Shown here piece by piece: positions 1-7,161 of a stretch of DNA of 61,702 bases. Both the position numbers and the translations under genes were made by a program. Below the pieces are notes generated by a model that saw only the letters and a program-made list of their open reading frames with translations, was not told where the DNA came from and made no database searches. The DNA comes from Novosphingobium lindaniclasticum LE124 (GTDB lineage: Bacteria > Pseudomonadota > Alphaproteobacteria > Sphingomonadales > Sphingomonadaceae). Within the stretch, counting starts at the first letter, position 1. Each line of letters opens with the position of its first letter. The stretch covers positions 1-61,702 of the forward strand of contig NZ_ATHL01000139.1 in assembly GCF_000445125.1 (NCBI RefSeq), read 5' to 3'.

Positions 1-52
1 CCGGGCCCTGTCGATGCCGGGCCCTGTCGATGCCGGGCCCTGTCGATGCCGG
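1..52. repeat. 16-bp tandem repeat, 3 copies
   Basis: The unit ccgggccctgtcgatg is repeated three times exactly (1-16, 17-32, 33-48) and a fourth copy begins at 49. It lies at the very edge of the window, so the full copy number is unknown. No coding role is visible. Confidence 0.9.
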
Positions 53-53
53 A

Positions 54-99
54 CGCGATAAGGGGCAGCCATCCCACAGGAAGGCTGCCCCTTATCGCG
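54..99. terminator. Long hairpin 3' of the peroxiredoxin gene
   Basis: A perfect 17-bp inverted repeat (54-70 with 83-99) has a 12-nt loop and starts 15 nt beyond the peroxiredoxin stop codon. There is no clear T-run on the minus strand, so it may protect the 3' end or terminate weakly. Confidence 0.6.
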
Positions 100-113
100 T
101 TATCCTGTCGTAA

Positions 114-593
114 TCAGAGCTGGCCGAGCAGGTGGTCGGCCGAACTGACTTCGAAGGCGCCCGGCGCTTCGACATTGAGCTGCTCTACCACGCCGTCGTT
201 GACGACCATCGAGAAACGCTTGCCGCGATGGCCCATGCCGAAGCCGGTGCCGTCCATCACGAGATCCAGCGCCTTCACGAAATCGCCGTTGCCGTCGGAC
301 AGCATGGTCACGTCCGCCGATCCCGAGGCCTTGCCCCAGGCGCCCATGACGAAAGCATCGTTGACGGCGGTGCAGGCGATCTCGTCCACACCCTTGGCCT
401 TGAGTTCGGCGGCCTTGTCGACGAAGCCAGGCAGGTGCTTGGCCGAGCAGGTCGGGGTGAATGCACCGGGGACCGAGAACAGCGCGACCTTGCGGCCTGC
501 GAAGAACTCCGCGCTTTGCACGGGTTCGGGGCCGCCTTCGCCGGCCTTGATGAGCTTCACGTCGGGCAGCTTGTCACCGATGGCGATGGTCAT
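114..593 (-). CDS. Peroxiredoxin (Prx5-like)
   Basis: This 159-residue protein is a thiol peroxidase that should reduce hydrogen peroxide and organic hydroperoxides in the cytoplasm. The peroxidatic cysteine is C49 in the motif PGAFTPTCS, and a second cysteine (C74, in EIACTAV) sits where Prx5 proteins often carry a resolving cysteine. The start chosen is ATG at 593, preceded by AAAGGA; the frame stays open upstream, but that part looks non-coding. The length suits a single-domain Prx5. It lies downstream of modC on the same strand with a 91-bp gap, so co-transcription is possible but not shown. The reductant is not visible locally, although trxB lies 3.7 kb away. The family call is firm; the substrate is not. 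Confidence 0.93.
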   Translation of the reverse strand: MTIAIGDKLPDVKLIKAGEGGPEPVQSAEFFAGRKVALFSVPGAFTPTCSAKHLPGFVDKAAELKAKGVDEIACTAVNDAFVMGAWGKASGSADVTMLSDGNGDFVKALDLVMDGTGFGMGHRGKRFSMVVNDGVVEQLNVEAPGAFEVSSADHLLGQL

Positions 594-684
594 GGAATGG
601 GTCCTTTCAGGCGTTTGAACTACGCCGCGCAGATATAGAGGTCCGCCGCGTTCCGGCAATGACGGCTGCTGCCGGGCGAGCGAT

Positions 685-1308
685 TTAGATGGCGATTACC
701 CGGCTGGCGAGCCGGTCCACTTCGGCGCGGTCGTGGCTGACGTAGAGGATCGGCAGGGCCAGTTCGTCCCGGATGCGCTCGATCACGGTGAGGATCTCCT
801 CGCGCCTTTCCGCATCCACCGAGGCCAGCGGCTCGTCCATCAGCAGGAAGCGCGGACCGGAAAGCAAGGCCCGGCCGATCGCCACGCGCTGCGCCTCGCC
901 GCCGGAAAGCGTGGCGGGGCGGCGATCCAGCAGATGGCCGATGCCCAGGAAACCGAGCGCGGCGTCGAAGTCCATCCAGCGCCGCTCGGCGGGAGCGAGG
1001 CGCCAGCCGTAGAGCAGGTTGTCACGCACGCTCTTGTGCGGGAACAGGCGCAGGTCCTGGAATACGTAGCCGCAGCGGCGTTGCTCCGGCCTAAGGTCGA
1101 TGCGGCGCGCCTTGTCGAACAGCACCCGGTCTTCGACAAGGATGCGGCCCTCGCTCGGCCGGGCGAGACCGGCGATGGCGTCCAGCAGCGAGGTCTTGCC
1201 CGCACCGGAAGGGCCGAACAGGGCGGTCAGCCCGCCTTTCTCGGTCTGGAAGGCATAGTCGAGCCGCAGTTTGCCGCGCTGCAGGGTGATCGCGACGTCA
1301 AAGGGCAT
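685..1308 (-). CDS. modC: Molybdate ABC transporter ATPase ModC, short form
   Basis: This is the ATP-hydrolysing subunit of the molybdate importer. Visible motifs are Walker A GPSGAGKTS (about residues 32-40), signature LSGGEAQR, Walker B FLLMDEP and the H-loop VSHD. At 207 residues it contains only the nucleotide-binding domain: the C-terminal Mop/TOBE domain of about 140 residues found in classical ModC is absent, and the frame ends right after the ABC domain. Its start overlaps the end of modB by 11 bp, so the two are translationally coupled. The modA-modB-modC order identifies the substrate as molybdate. Tungstate cannot be excluded from sequence. Confidence 0.93.
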   Translation of the reverse strand: MPFDVAITLQRGKLRLDYAFQTEKGGLTALFGPSGAGKTSLLDAIAGLARPSEGRILVEDRVLFDKARRIDLRPEQRRCGYVFQDLRLFPHKSVRDNLLYGWRLAPAERRWMDFDAALGFLGIGHLLDRRPATLSGGEAQRVAIGRALLSGPRFLLMDEPLASVDAERREEILTVIERIRDELALPILYVSHDRAEVDRLASRVIAI

Positions 1309-1999
1309 GGTGTGCGCCGCCTTGACCGCTTCGGCGCGCCAGCCACTCGGATGCGACGAGGGCCACGACCGAAACCAGGATCGACAATACTGCCAAGCGC
1401 GTCACCTGCCACTCGGAGCCGGGCATCTGAAGCGCACTGTAGATCGCCAGCGGCAGGGTCTGCGTCTCGCCGGGGATATTGGAGGCGAAGGTGATCGTCG
1501 CGCCGAATTCGCCGATCGAGCGGGCAAGGCCGAGGACGAGGCCGGCGAGCACGCCCGGCATCGCCAGCGGCAAGGTTACGGTGGCGAAGGTGCGCCAGCG
1601 CCCGGCGCCGAGCGTGCGCGCCGCCTGTTCGAGGCGGCGGTCCACCGCTTCGATGGAGAGGCGCATGGCGCGGACCATCAGCGGCAGCGCCATGACGGCA
1701 GCGGCCAGAGCGGCGCCGGTCCAGCGGAAGATGAACGTCAGCCCCAACCATTCCGCGAAGAAGCGGCCCAGCGGTCCGTTCGTCCCGAAAGCGATCAGCA
1801 GCAGCCAGCCGGTGACGACCGGCGGCAGGACCAGCGGCAGGTGGACCAGAGCGTCGAGCAGGACTTTCCCCGGAAACCGCCAGCGCGCCAGCACCCAGGC
1901 CAGCGCGAAGGCGAGGGGCAGGGCGGCGGCCATGGCGACGAAGCTGACTTTCAGCGACAGGACCAGCACCTGCCATTCCTCGGGGGTAAGCGCCGGCAT
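1298..1999 (-). CDS. modB: Molybdate ABC transporter permease ModB
   Basis: A 233-residue inner-membrane permease with several hydrophobic segments. The EAA-type cytoplasmic loop is visible around the segment RTLGAGRWRTFATVTLP, followed by LAMPGVLAGLVLGLARSIGEFGAT, which is typical of ModB. It lies between modA (13-bp gap) and modC (11-bp overlap) on the minus strand, forming a modABC operon. It carries molybdate across the inner membrane using ModC. The length matches the family. Confidence 0.95.
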   Translation of the reverse strand: MPALTPEEWQVLVLSLKVSFVAMAAALPLAFALAWVLARWRFPGKVLLDALVHLPLVLPPVVTGWLLLIAFGTNGPLGRFFAEWLGLTFIFRWTGAALAAAVMALPLMVRAMRLSIEAVDRRLEQAARTLGAGRWRTFATVTLPLAMPGVLAGLVLGLARSIGEFGATITFASNIPGETQTLPLAIYSALQMPGSEWQVTRLAVLSILVSVVALVASEWLARRSGQGGAHHAL

Positions 2000-2012
2000 G
2001 CCTTGCGTGGAA

Positions 2013-2783
2013 CTAGCGGGTGCCGAAACCGAAGCGGCGGAACACCGCCTTGCCCTCGGCGGAGATCAGGTAGCGGCGAAATCCTTCGGCATCCTTGTGG
2101 CGCGACGATGCGAGCAGGGCGACGGGATAGCTGATCGGGTCGTGCGAATTCGCGGGGAAGATGCCGGCGACGCGCACGCCGCGTTCGGCCCGGGCATCGG
2201 TCGCGTAGACGATCCCCAGCGGCGCTGCCCCGCGACTGACCAGGGCAAGCGCGGCGCGCACGTTTTCCGCAGGGGCCAGCTTGCCTTGCACCGAAGGCCA
2301 GACCCTGAGCCGGATCAGGGCCTGTTTGGCATAAACCCCGGCCGGCACGGCATTGGTATCGGCAACGGCAAGGCGGCTGGACCCAAGGGCCGCTGCCAGC
2401 GGGAAGCCGGGCGCGATCTTCAGGCGCCGGGGCTTGCCGGCCGGAGCCACCAGCACGAGGCTATTGGTGAGGAACGACACGCGTGTCTTGGGGCGCAGGA
2501 GGCCTTTCGACTGGACCTCGTCCATCCAGGGTTCGTCGGCCGAAACGAACATGTCGGCAGGCGCGCCGGCTTCGATCTGGCGGGCCAGCGCGGAGGATCC
2601 GGCGAAGGAGATCTTCGGGCGGGCATGGCCCTTGGCCGCCCACGCATCGGCAGCGGCGGTCATCGATTCCTGCAGACTGGCGGCGGCGAGCACCAGCGGC
2701 CCCGTCTGCTGCGCGGCGGCAGGCTCCACCAGGGCTGCAACGGCCATGAAAAGGGAAGCAAGCAAGGCGAAAAGCCGGCGCAT
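2013..2783 (-). CDS. modA: Molybdate-binding periplasmic protein ModA
   Basis: A 256-residue periplasmic binding protein and the first gene of modABC. The start chosen is ATG at 2783 because it begins a clear signal peptide (MRRLFALLASLFMAVAALV, cleavage near AAAQ). The reading frame is open for 21 more codons upstream, but these look untranslated. The segment LVLAAASLQESM is the usual ModA N-terminal ligand-binding strand, and the ends of the protein carry the anion-pocket regions FAGSSALARQIEAGAPADMF and GIVYATDA. It captures molybdate and delivers it to ModB. Confidence 0.94.
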   Translation of the reverse strand: MRRLFALLASLFMAVAALVEPAAAQQTGPLVLAAASLQESMTAAADAWAAKGHARPKISFAGSSALARQIEAGAPADMFVSADEPWMDEVQSKGLLRPKTRVSFLTNSLVLVAPAGKPRRLKIAPGFPLAAALGSSRLAVADTNAVPAGVYAKQALIRLRVWPSVQGKLAPAENVRAALALVSRGAAPLGIVYATDARAERGVRVAGIFPANSHDPISYPVALLASSRHKDAEGFRRYLISAEGKAVFRRFGFGTR

Positions 2784-3007
2784 GTCGGATCGTCTCCGCG
2801 GAGTTGACTGTATCCGCCCGTATATGGCTGAATGGCGGTATTGCAAGGCGTGGATTCAAGCTTCGCTGGCGGCGCAGCGATGCTCTCGCCAAGGATTGAG
2901 GAAGATGATAGCATCCGATTCTGCGGGAAGGTTCGGGACGCCACGCCAAAAGGCGGGCGGCATCGGACCGGCGGAAAAAATCCGCCGCGCGAAAGGGGAT
3001 GTTGTGA
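2784..3007. promoter_or_regulatory. modA upstream region with a CCGCC/GGCGG inverted repeat
   Basis: This is the intergenic region between modA (minus) and a small plus-strand gene. It holds an imperfect dyad, ccgccc at 2814-2819 and ggcgg at 2834-2838, around a TATAT core about 30 bp upstream of modA. ModE sites are TATA-rich dyads, so this could be a regulator site, but it does not match the E. coli consensus well. Confidence 0.25.
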
Positions 3008-3214
3008 ATGAACGTCGTTGACGAAGGTATGCTGTTTTTCGAACGCCGCGGCGAAGGTCTCGCCAGCCTCAATCGCGGGATCAGCTCAAGTCTCGTCTAT
3101 GCCGCGCAGAATGGGCGGCTGGGCAATCCCGACCACGACGCGCGCGGCTTGGTGATCGCGGTGGCGCTCTGCGCGGTGTGCTGGCTGGGACTCGGGTACT
3201 TCCTGCTCACCTGA
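3008..3214 (+). CDS. Small membrane protein, unknown function
   Basis: This 68-residue ORF starts with ATG preceded by aaagggg. The first two thirds are polar and the C-terminus is a single hydrophobic helix (ARGLVIAVALCAVCWLGLGYFLLT), which predicts a tail-anchored inner-membrane protein. It ends 14 bp before the convergent alpha/beta hydrolase gene. I do not recognise a family. The ribosome-binding site, the clear membrane helix and the absence of a competing frame support it as a real gene. Confidence 0.6.
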   Translation: MNVVDEGMLFFERRGEGLASLNRGISSSLVYAAQNGRLGNPDHDARGLVIAVALCAVCWLGLGYFLLT

Positions 3215-3228
3215 GCCGGCATCGAAAG

Positions 3229-4107
3229 TCACGGGCCCAGGAAAGCCTTCACGTCGGCGATGAAGCGATCGAACTGATCGTGATGGAGCCAGTGCCCGGC
3301 ATTGTCGTACTCGATGAGCCGGGCGGTAGTGAAATGGTCGATCCGGCCATCTTCCGCCGGGCTCTGCGCGAAGCTGTTCCTGCCCCAGAGCATCAGCATC
3401 GGACACGTGATCGCCTGCCATAGCGCGACGACGTCCGAAGTCGGCAGGTCGGAGACGGACCAGACGTTGACGTAATTGTCGAATTTCCAGCTCCAGGTGC
3501 CGTCCTCGTTGCGGCTGGCGCCATGGATGGTGAGGTGGCGGGCCTGCTCCTCGGTGAGGAAGGAATTTTCCTCCTTCATGCGCTGGTAGGCATCCTTGCG
3601 CGTTGCATACTTGCGCGGGGTGCGTCCTGCGGCGCGGCGCTTGTCCTCGATCCATTGCTGGATCCGCTCGCCGATCCCGCGCTCTTCCATCTGGCGGCGG
3701 ATGTGGGGCGGCGGGCCGAGACCTTCGATATTGACGAATTTCGCCACTTTCTCCGGGAACAGCCCGGTAAAGCGCGTGGCGATGCTGCCGCCCAGCGAAT
3801 GCGCGACGATCGTCACTTGCTCGTGCCCCAGCGTGTGGACCAGCTGGGCAAAGTCGTAGACGAAGGCGTCCATGCCGTAGTGCCCTTCGGGCGACCACTC
3901 TGAATCCCCATGGCCGCGCAAGTCCGGGCAGATGACGTGCCAATCGTGGCGCAGTTCCTCGGCTACCCAGTCCCAACTGCGGCAATGATCGCGCCCGCCG
4001 TGCTGGAGGATCAGCGGCGGCGCCTCCGGATTGCCCCAATCGACATAGTTGAGCCGCAGGCGCTGCGAGATGAAGCGGTTCGAGGTCGGTCCAAGCTGGC
4101 TTTTCAT
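3229..4107 (-). CDS. Alpha/beta-fold hydrolase
   Basis: A 292-residue cytoplasmic alpha/beta hydrolase. The oxyanion-hole region is LILQHGGRDHCRSWD, the nucleophile elbow is AHSLGGS (serine near residue 104), the strand-loop PDLRGHGDSEW is typical, and the C-terminal catalytic histidine lies in NAGHWLHHD. The start at ATG 4107 gives a full-length N-terminus (MKSQLGPTSNRF). It stands alone, divergent from trxB (161 bp) and convergent with the small membrane gene. The substrate cannot be told; the sequence resembles hydrolases acting on small esters or C-C bonds. Confidence 0.9.
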   Translation of the reverse strand: MKSQLGPTSNRFISQRLRLNYVDWGNPEAPPLILQHGGRDHCRSWDWVAEELRHDWHVICPDLRGHGDSEWSPEGHYGMDAFVYDFAQLVHTLGHEQVTIVAHSLGGSIATRFTGLFPEKVAKFVNIEGLGPPPHIRRQMEERGIGERIQQWIEDKRRAAGRTPRKYATRKDAYQRMKEENSFLTEEQARHLTIHGASRNEDGTWSWKFDNYVNVWSVSDLPTSDVVALWQAITCPMLMLWGRNSFAQSPAEDGRIDHFTTARLIEYDNAGHWLHHDQFDRFIADVKAFLGP

Positions 4108-4268
4108 GACTCGACCGTGATCCGCCAGAAGGCCCAGGTCAATGGAATGCTAGCCAGGATTTGCGGGGATCAAGTATTTCCTTACCCCGTACGCCGCTTG
4201 GCAAACCGGGGTGCTTGGCCCTATCTCGCGCCCCGACGATATTCGACAGATTCACGCCGGAGGTACAC

Positions 4269-5237
4269 ATGGCGACGACGCACAAGACCCGCATGCTCAT
4301 CATCGGCTCCGGGCCGGCCGGACTTTCGGCCGCGATCTACGGCGCCCGCGCCGGGATGGAGCCGATCGTGGTGCAGGGTCTCCAGCCCGGCGGCCAGCTC
4401 ACCATCACGACCGATGTCGAGAACTACCCCGGCTTCCGCGAAGTGATCCAGGGCCCCTGGCTGATGCAGGAAATGGAGGCCCAGGCCGTCCATGTCGGCA
4501 CGCGCATGATGTACGACATCATCACTTCGGTCGATCTCGACGGCCCGGTCTTCACCGCCACCGGCGATTCGGGCGATATCTACGAAGGCGATACACTCGT
4601 CATCGCCACGGGTGCGCAGGCGCAGTGGCTGGGCGTACCGGGTGAGCAGGAGCTTTCGGGCAAGGGCGTCTCGGCCTGCGCCACCTGCGACGGCTTCTTC
4701 TATCGCGGCAAGAAGGTGGTGGTGATCGGCGGCGGCAACACTGCCGTCGAGGAAGCGCTCTACCTCACCAACCACTCGGACGAAGTGACCCTGATCCACC
4801 GCCGCGACAGCCTGCGCGCCGAGAAGATCCTGCAGGACCGCCTCTTCGCCAACCCCAAGATCAAGGTCGTCTGGGACAAGCGGGTCGAGCGTTTCATGGA
4901 AGGCGAGAACGGCGAGCTGCGCGCGCTCGCGCTGATCGACACCAAGACCGGCGAGCAGAGCGAGATCCTCACCGACGGCGCTTTCGTCGCCATCGGCCAC
5001 GCGCCGGCTACCGACCTGTTCAAGGGCAAGCTCGCCATGGACGGGACCGGCTACCTTCTCGTGGAGCCGGGCACGCCCAAGACCGCCATTCCCGGCGTCT
5101 TCGCCTGCGGCGACGTGATGGACCACGTCTATCGCCAGGCGATCACCGCCGCCGGCACCGGCTGCATGGCGGCGCTTGACGCCGAGCGTTACCTGGCCGC
5201 GCGGGACTTCGCCGAGGCCGTGAAGGTCGAGGCCTGA
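4269..5237 (+). CDS. trxB: Thioredoxin-disulfide reductase
   Basis: This 322-residue flavoenzyme uses NADPH to reduce thioredoxin. Visible features are the FAD dinucleotide motif GSGPAG (13-18), the redox-active pair CATC (C137, C140), the NADPH-binding motif GGGNTA and the C-terminal FAD motif GVFACGDVMD. The start at ATG 4269 is preceded by GGAGG at the right spacing, so the in-frame upstream extension is rejected. The length equals the bacterial low-molecular-weight TrxB family. Its stop is only 2 bp from the stop of the convergent hydrolase gene. Confidence 0.97.
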   Translation: MATTHKTRMLIIGSGPAGLSAAIYGARAGMEPIVVQGLQPGGQLTITTDVENYPGFREVIQGPWLMQEMEAQAVHVGTRMMYDIITSVDLDGPVFTATGDSGDIYEGDTLVIATGAQAQWLGVPGEQELSGKGVSACATCDGFFYRGKKVVVIGGGNTAVEEALYLTNHSDEVTLIHRRDSLRAEKILQDRLFANPKIKVVWDKRVERFMEGENGELRALALIDTKTGEQSEILTDGAFVAIGHAPATDLFKGKLAMDGTGYLLVEPGTPKTAIPGVFACGDVMDHVYRQAITAAGTGCMAALDAERYLAARDFAEAVKVEA

Positions 5238-5239
5238 TT

Positions 5240-6175
5240 TTATTCTGGAACGGAAGGGATCCTGGGGGCTGAGCCCCCAGACCCGCGAAATGGCTCCCCC
5301 GCGCGTGCAGCCTCGTCGCGTGTGCATGGCGATGTATGTTGTGCAGCGCCGATCCCGCCTGCCTGACGACCGCGCGGAAGCGGCATCTTCCCGGGATAGC
5401 TGGCCTTCAGGACTTCCAGCACTTGCATGGCCAGCCATTCCCGCGCTTCAGGTTCGACATAGCTATGCGTAGCCCCTGCGCAGCGCCGCAACCGGCTATC
5501 GGACTTGTCCCAGTTCGCCATAAAGGCGAGCCCCGTCCGGTCTCTTTCGGCAACCAGCAAGCGAACTTCGCTTGAAAAGGCCGCCAGCCCTTGCGCAATC
5601 TCCTGAGCCAGACCCACCGGCTGTGCTGGAGAGGGGCGGGCGGCGGCCAGCAGGCTGCGGATCAGGCCGCCGATCGGGACCTGACCCGTGAGCAGGCGCA
5701 GGATCGCGGCGGGATCGGCCAAACGGCGGCGATAGTGGTCGCGCACGACTTGGGCGGGCGCTTCTGCCTCCTCGCCCTCGAGAGTCCACGGGTTGGAAAG
5801 CACGAGGCCGTCCAGGTCCGCGCCCCGCGCCAGCATCAGCGCACTGGCAGCGTCGCAATTCCCGAAACCGACGATGCGGCGCAGATGCGGGCACTCCGAG
5901 CGGAACGCCTCAAGCGCGGCGCGGATGTCGGGCGCGCTCGACCGGAAGCCGCCGTTCTCGCCTTCGCTGTCGCCCACGCCGCGCCGGTCGAAGCGCAGGA
6001 CGGGAAACCCTGCGGCGGCGATCCTCGCGGCGAACCGGGCCTGTCCGTTCCATGCTCCGGCGCGCACTTCGTTGCCGCCTGAAACCAATAGAAGGCCCGT
6101 CTCGCCGGATGCCTCGTCGATGGTCGCCACAAGCCGGTGGCCTTCGCAAGAGAAGGTGACATGCCGCCGCGTCAT
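5240..6175 (-). CDS. XrtA system-associated hydrolase 1
   Basis: An alpha/beta hydrolase (311 residues from ATG 6175) of the type found beside exosortase A loci (hydrolase 1, PEP-CTERM system). Visible features are LLLVSGGNEVRAGAW near the N-terminus, DRRGVGDSEG and VGFGNCDAASALML, where a cysteine sits at the nucleophile elbow position instead of serine, and a late THSY histidine. The start overlaps the stop of hydrolase 2 by 4 bp (ATGA), showing coupling. The last ~45 residues after SYPGK are low-complexity and overlap a trxB terminator hairpin, so the natural stop may have been lost. Its substrate is unknown; the family has no defined reaction. Confidence 0.85.
   Translation of the reverse strand: MTRRHVTFSCEGHRLVATIDEASGETGLLLVSGGNEVRAGAWNGQARFAARIAAAGFPVLRFDRRGVGDSEGENGGFRSSAPDIRAALEAFRSECPHLRRIVGFGNCDAASALMLARGADLDGLVLSNPWTLEGEEAEAPAQVVRDHYRRRLADPAAILRLLTGQVPIGGLIRSLLAAARPSPAQPVGLAQEIAQGLAAFSSEVRLLVAERDRTGLAFMANWDKSDSRLRRCAGATHSYVEPEAREWLAMQVLEVLKASYPGKMPLPRGRQAGGIGAAQHTSPCTRDEAARAGEPFRGSGGSAPRIPSVPE
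5262..5280 (+). terminator. GC-rich hairpin after trxB
   Basis: An 8-bp perfect stem CTGGGGGC/GCCCCCAG with a 3-nt loop lies 25 nt after the trxB stop. It falls inside the predicted C-terminal tail of the convergent hydrolase gene. Confidence 0.6.
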
Positions 6176-6837
6176 GGGCGAATGGCCTCGACCAGCAAGG
6201 CGGCGAGGGCGTCGGCCTGCTGTGCGTCCTCGTCCGGCTCCGCGCGAAGCCACAGGCCACTGCCACCGATACGGTCCTGGGTGATGACGCTCGGTCCGAT
6301 CTGCGGCTCAAGGTCCTCCAGTTCGCGGAACAGGCTTGCACCGAGCGGGTATCCGGCCAGCACCAAACCTTCCGCACGCCCTCTGGCCGTCAGCGCCTCA
6401 CGCTCCTCCGCAAGCCCGGCTTCACGGCTGGCGAGCATTCGGGCCCGGAGCATTCCGCGCAGGATCTGCGCGCCCTTGACCGGGGCATAGTGATAGGCGG
6501 GCAAGCCCGGCGTGAACAGGCAGCCGCCGCGAATGCCCAGCACATGCGTTGCTGCGAAATGACGGGCTGCGGCCTGCATCGCATCGCGCCAACGAACCGC
6601 ATTCTGCGCCTCCAGTCCCAGATCGCTCTCGTTCGTGCCGGGAAGATCCGGCAGCATCGTGTCGATACCGGCGCGGCCCAGCCGCCGCATGACTTCCACC
6701 GTGAAGCGGCGCAGGCGGTTGCCTTCGTCGAACAGGGCAGGGACGATCAGAAGGCGTGCTGGGCGCTGGGCATCGCAAGCGAGCGCCATTTCCGCGCCTG
6801 CGTCCTCACCGGGCAGCGGCCATGTAACGGGGGTCAT
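6172..6837 (-). CDS. XrtA system-associated hydrolase 2
   Basis: A 221-residue alpha/beta-fold protein of the second hydrolase family tied to exosortase A loci. The N-terminal part LLIVPALFDEGNRLRRF and the segment MLPDLPGTNES are typical. The usual GxSxG elbow is replaced by LGIRGGCLF, so a normal serine nucleophile is not visible. It overlaps hydrolase 1 by 4 bp and follows the acyl carrier gene by 22 bp, so the three form one minus-strand operon. A role in processing or releasing the carrier-bound group made by the neighbouring ligase and decarboxylase is inference. Confidence 0.85.
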   Translation of the reverse strand: MTPVTWPLPGEDAGAEMALACDAQRPARLLIVPALFDEGNRLRRFTVEVMRRLGRAGIDTMLPDLPGTNESDLGLEAQNAVRWRDAMQAAARHFAATHVLGIRGGCLFTPGLPAYHYAPVKGAQILRGMLRARMLASREAGLAEEREALTARGRAEGLVLAGYPLGASLFRELEDLEPQIGPSVITQDRIGGSGLWLRAEPDEDAQQADALAALLVEAIRP

Positions 6838-6859
6838 GCGACCGCCTCCGCGCGCTGCC

Positions 6860-7123
6860 TCAGGCGGTTGCGCGCTTGGCTTTCGCGAATTCTAGCAGGC
6901 CGCCGAAGGTCTCCAGCATTTCGCCGTCGATCTCGTCGTCCTCGATGATGATGTCCAGGCGGTCTTCCAGCTCGGTCAGCAAGCCGGCGACCGCCATCGA
7001 ATCCAGCTCGGGCAGGTGCCCGAACAGGCCGGTTCCGGCATCGAACGTCTCGGCCTGACCTTGCTTGAGGCCCAGCACGTCGGTCAGGATGCGACGCAGC
7101 AGCAGGTCGGTATCGTCTGGCAT
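6860..7123 (-). CDS. Acyl carrier protein of the XrtA locus
   Basis: An 87-residue acidic carrier protein. The serine for the phosphopantetheine arm lies in ELDSMAVAGLL, the DSM motif at the start of helix II. The rest (LLTELEDRLDIIIEDDEID) is a typical ACP helical bundle. It is dedicated to this locus rather than fatty-acid synthesis, since no fab genes are nearby. It lies between the GNAT-type transferase (38-bp gap) and hydrolase 2. It probably carries the activated acid made by the divergent acyl-AMP ligase. Confidence 0.9.
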   Translation of the reverse strand: MPDDTDLLLRRILTDVLGLKQGQAETFDAGTGLFGHLPELDSMAVAGLLTELEDRLDIIIEDDEIDGEMLETFGGLLEFAKAKRATA

Positions 7124-7161
7124 GGCCCCTCTCTTCGGGCATTTTTCGTTACCCCGCGCCT

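Noticed and set aside
2811..2840. ModE operator upstream of modA
   Set aside because: A dyad with a TATAT core exists, but it does not match the known consensus well enough and is listed only as a weak candidate.
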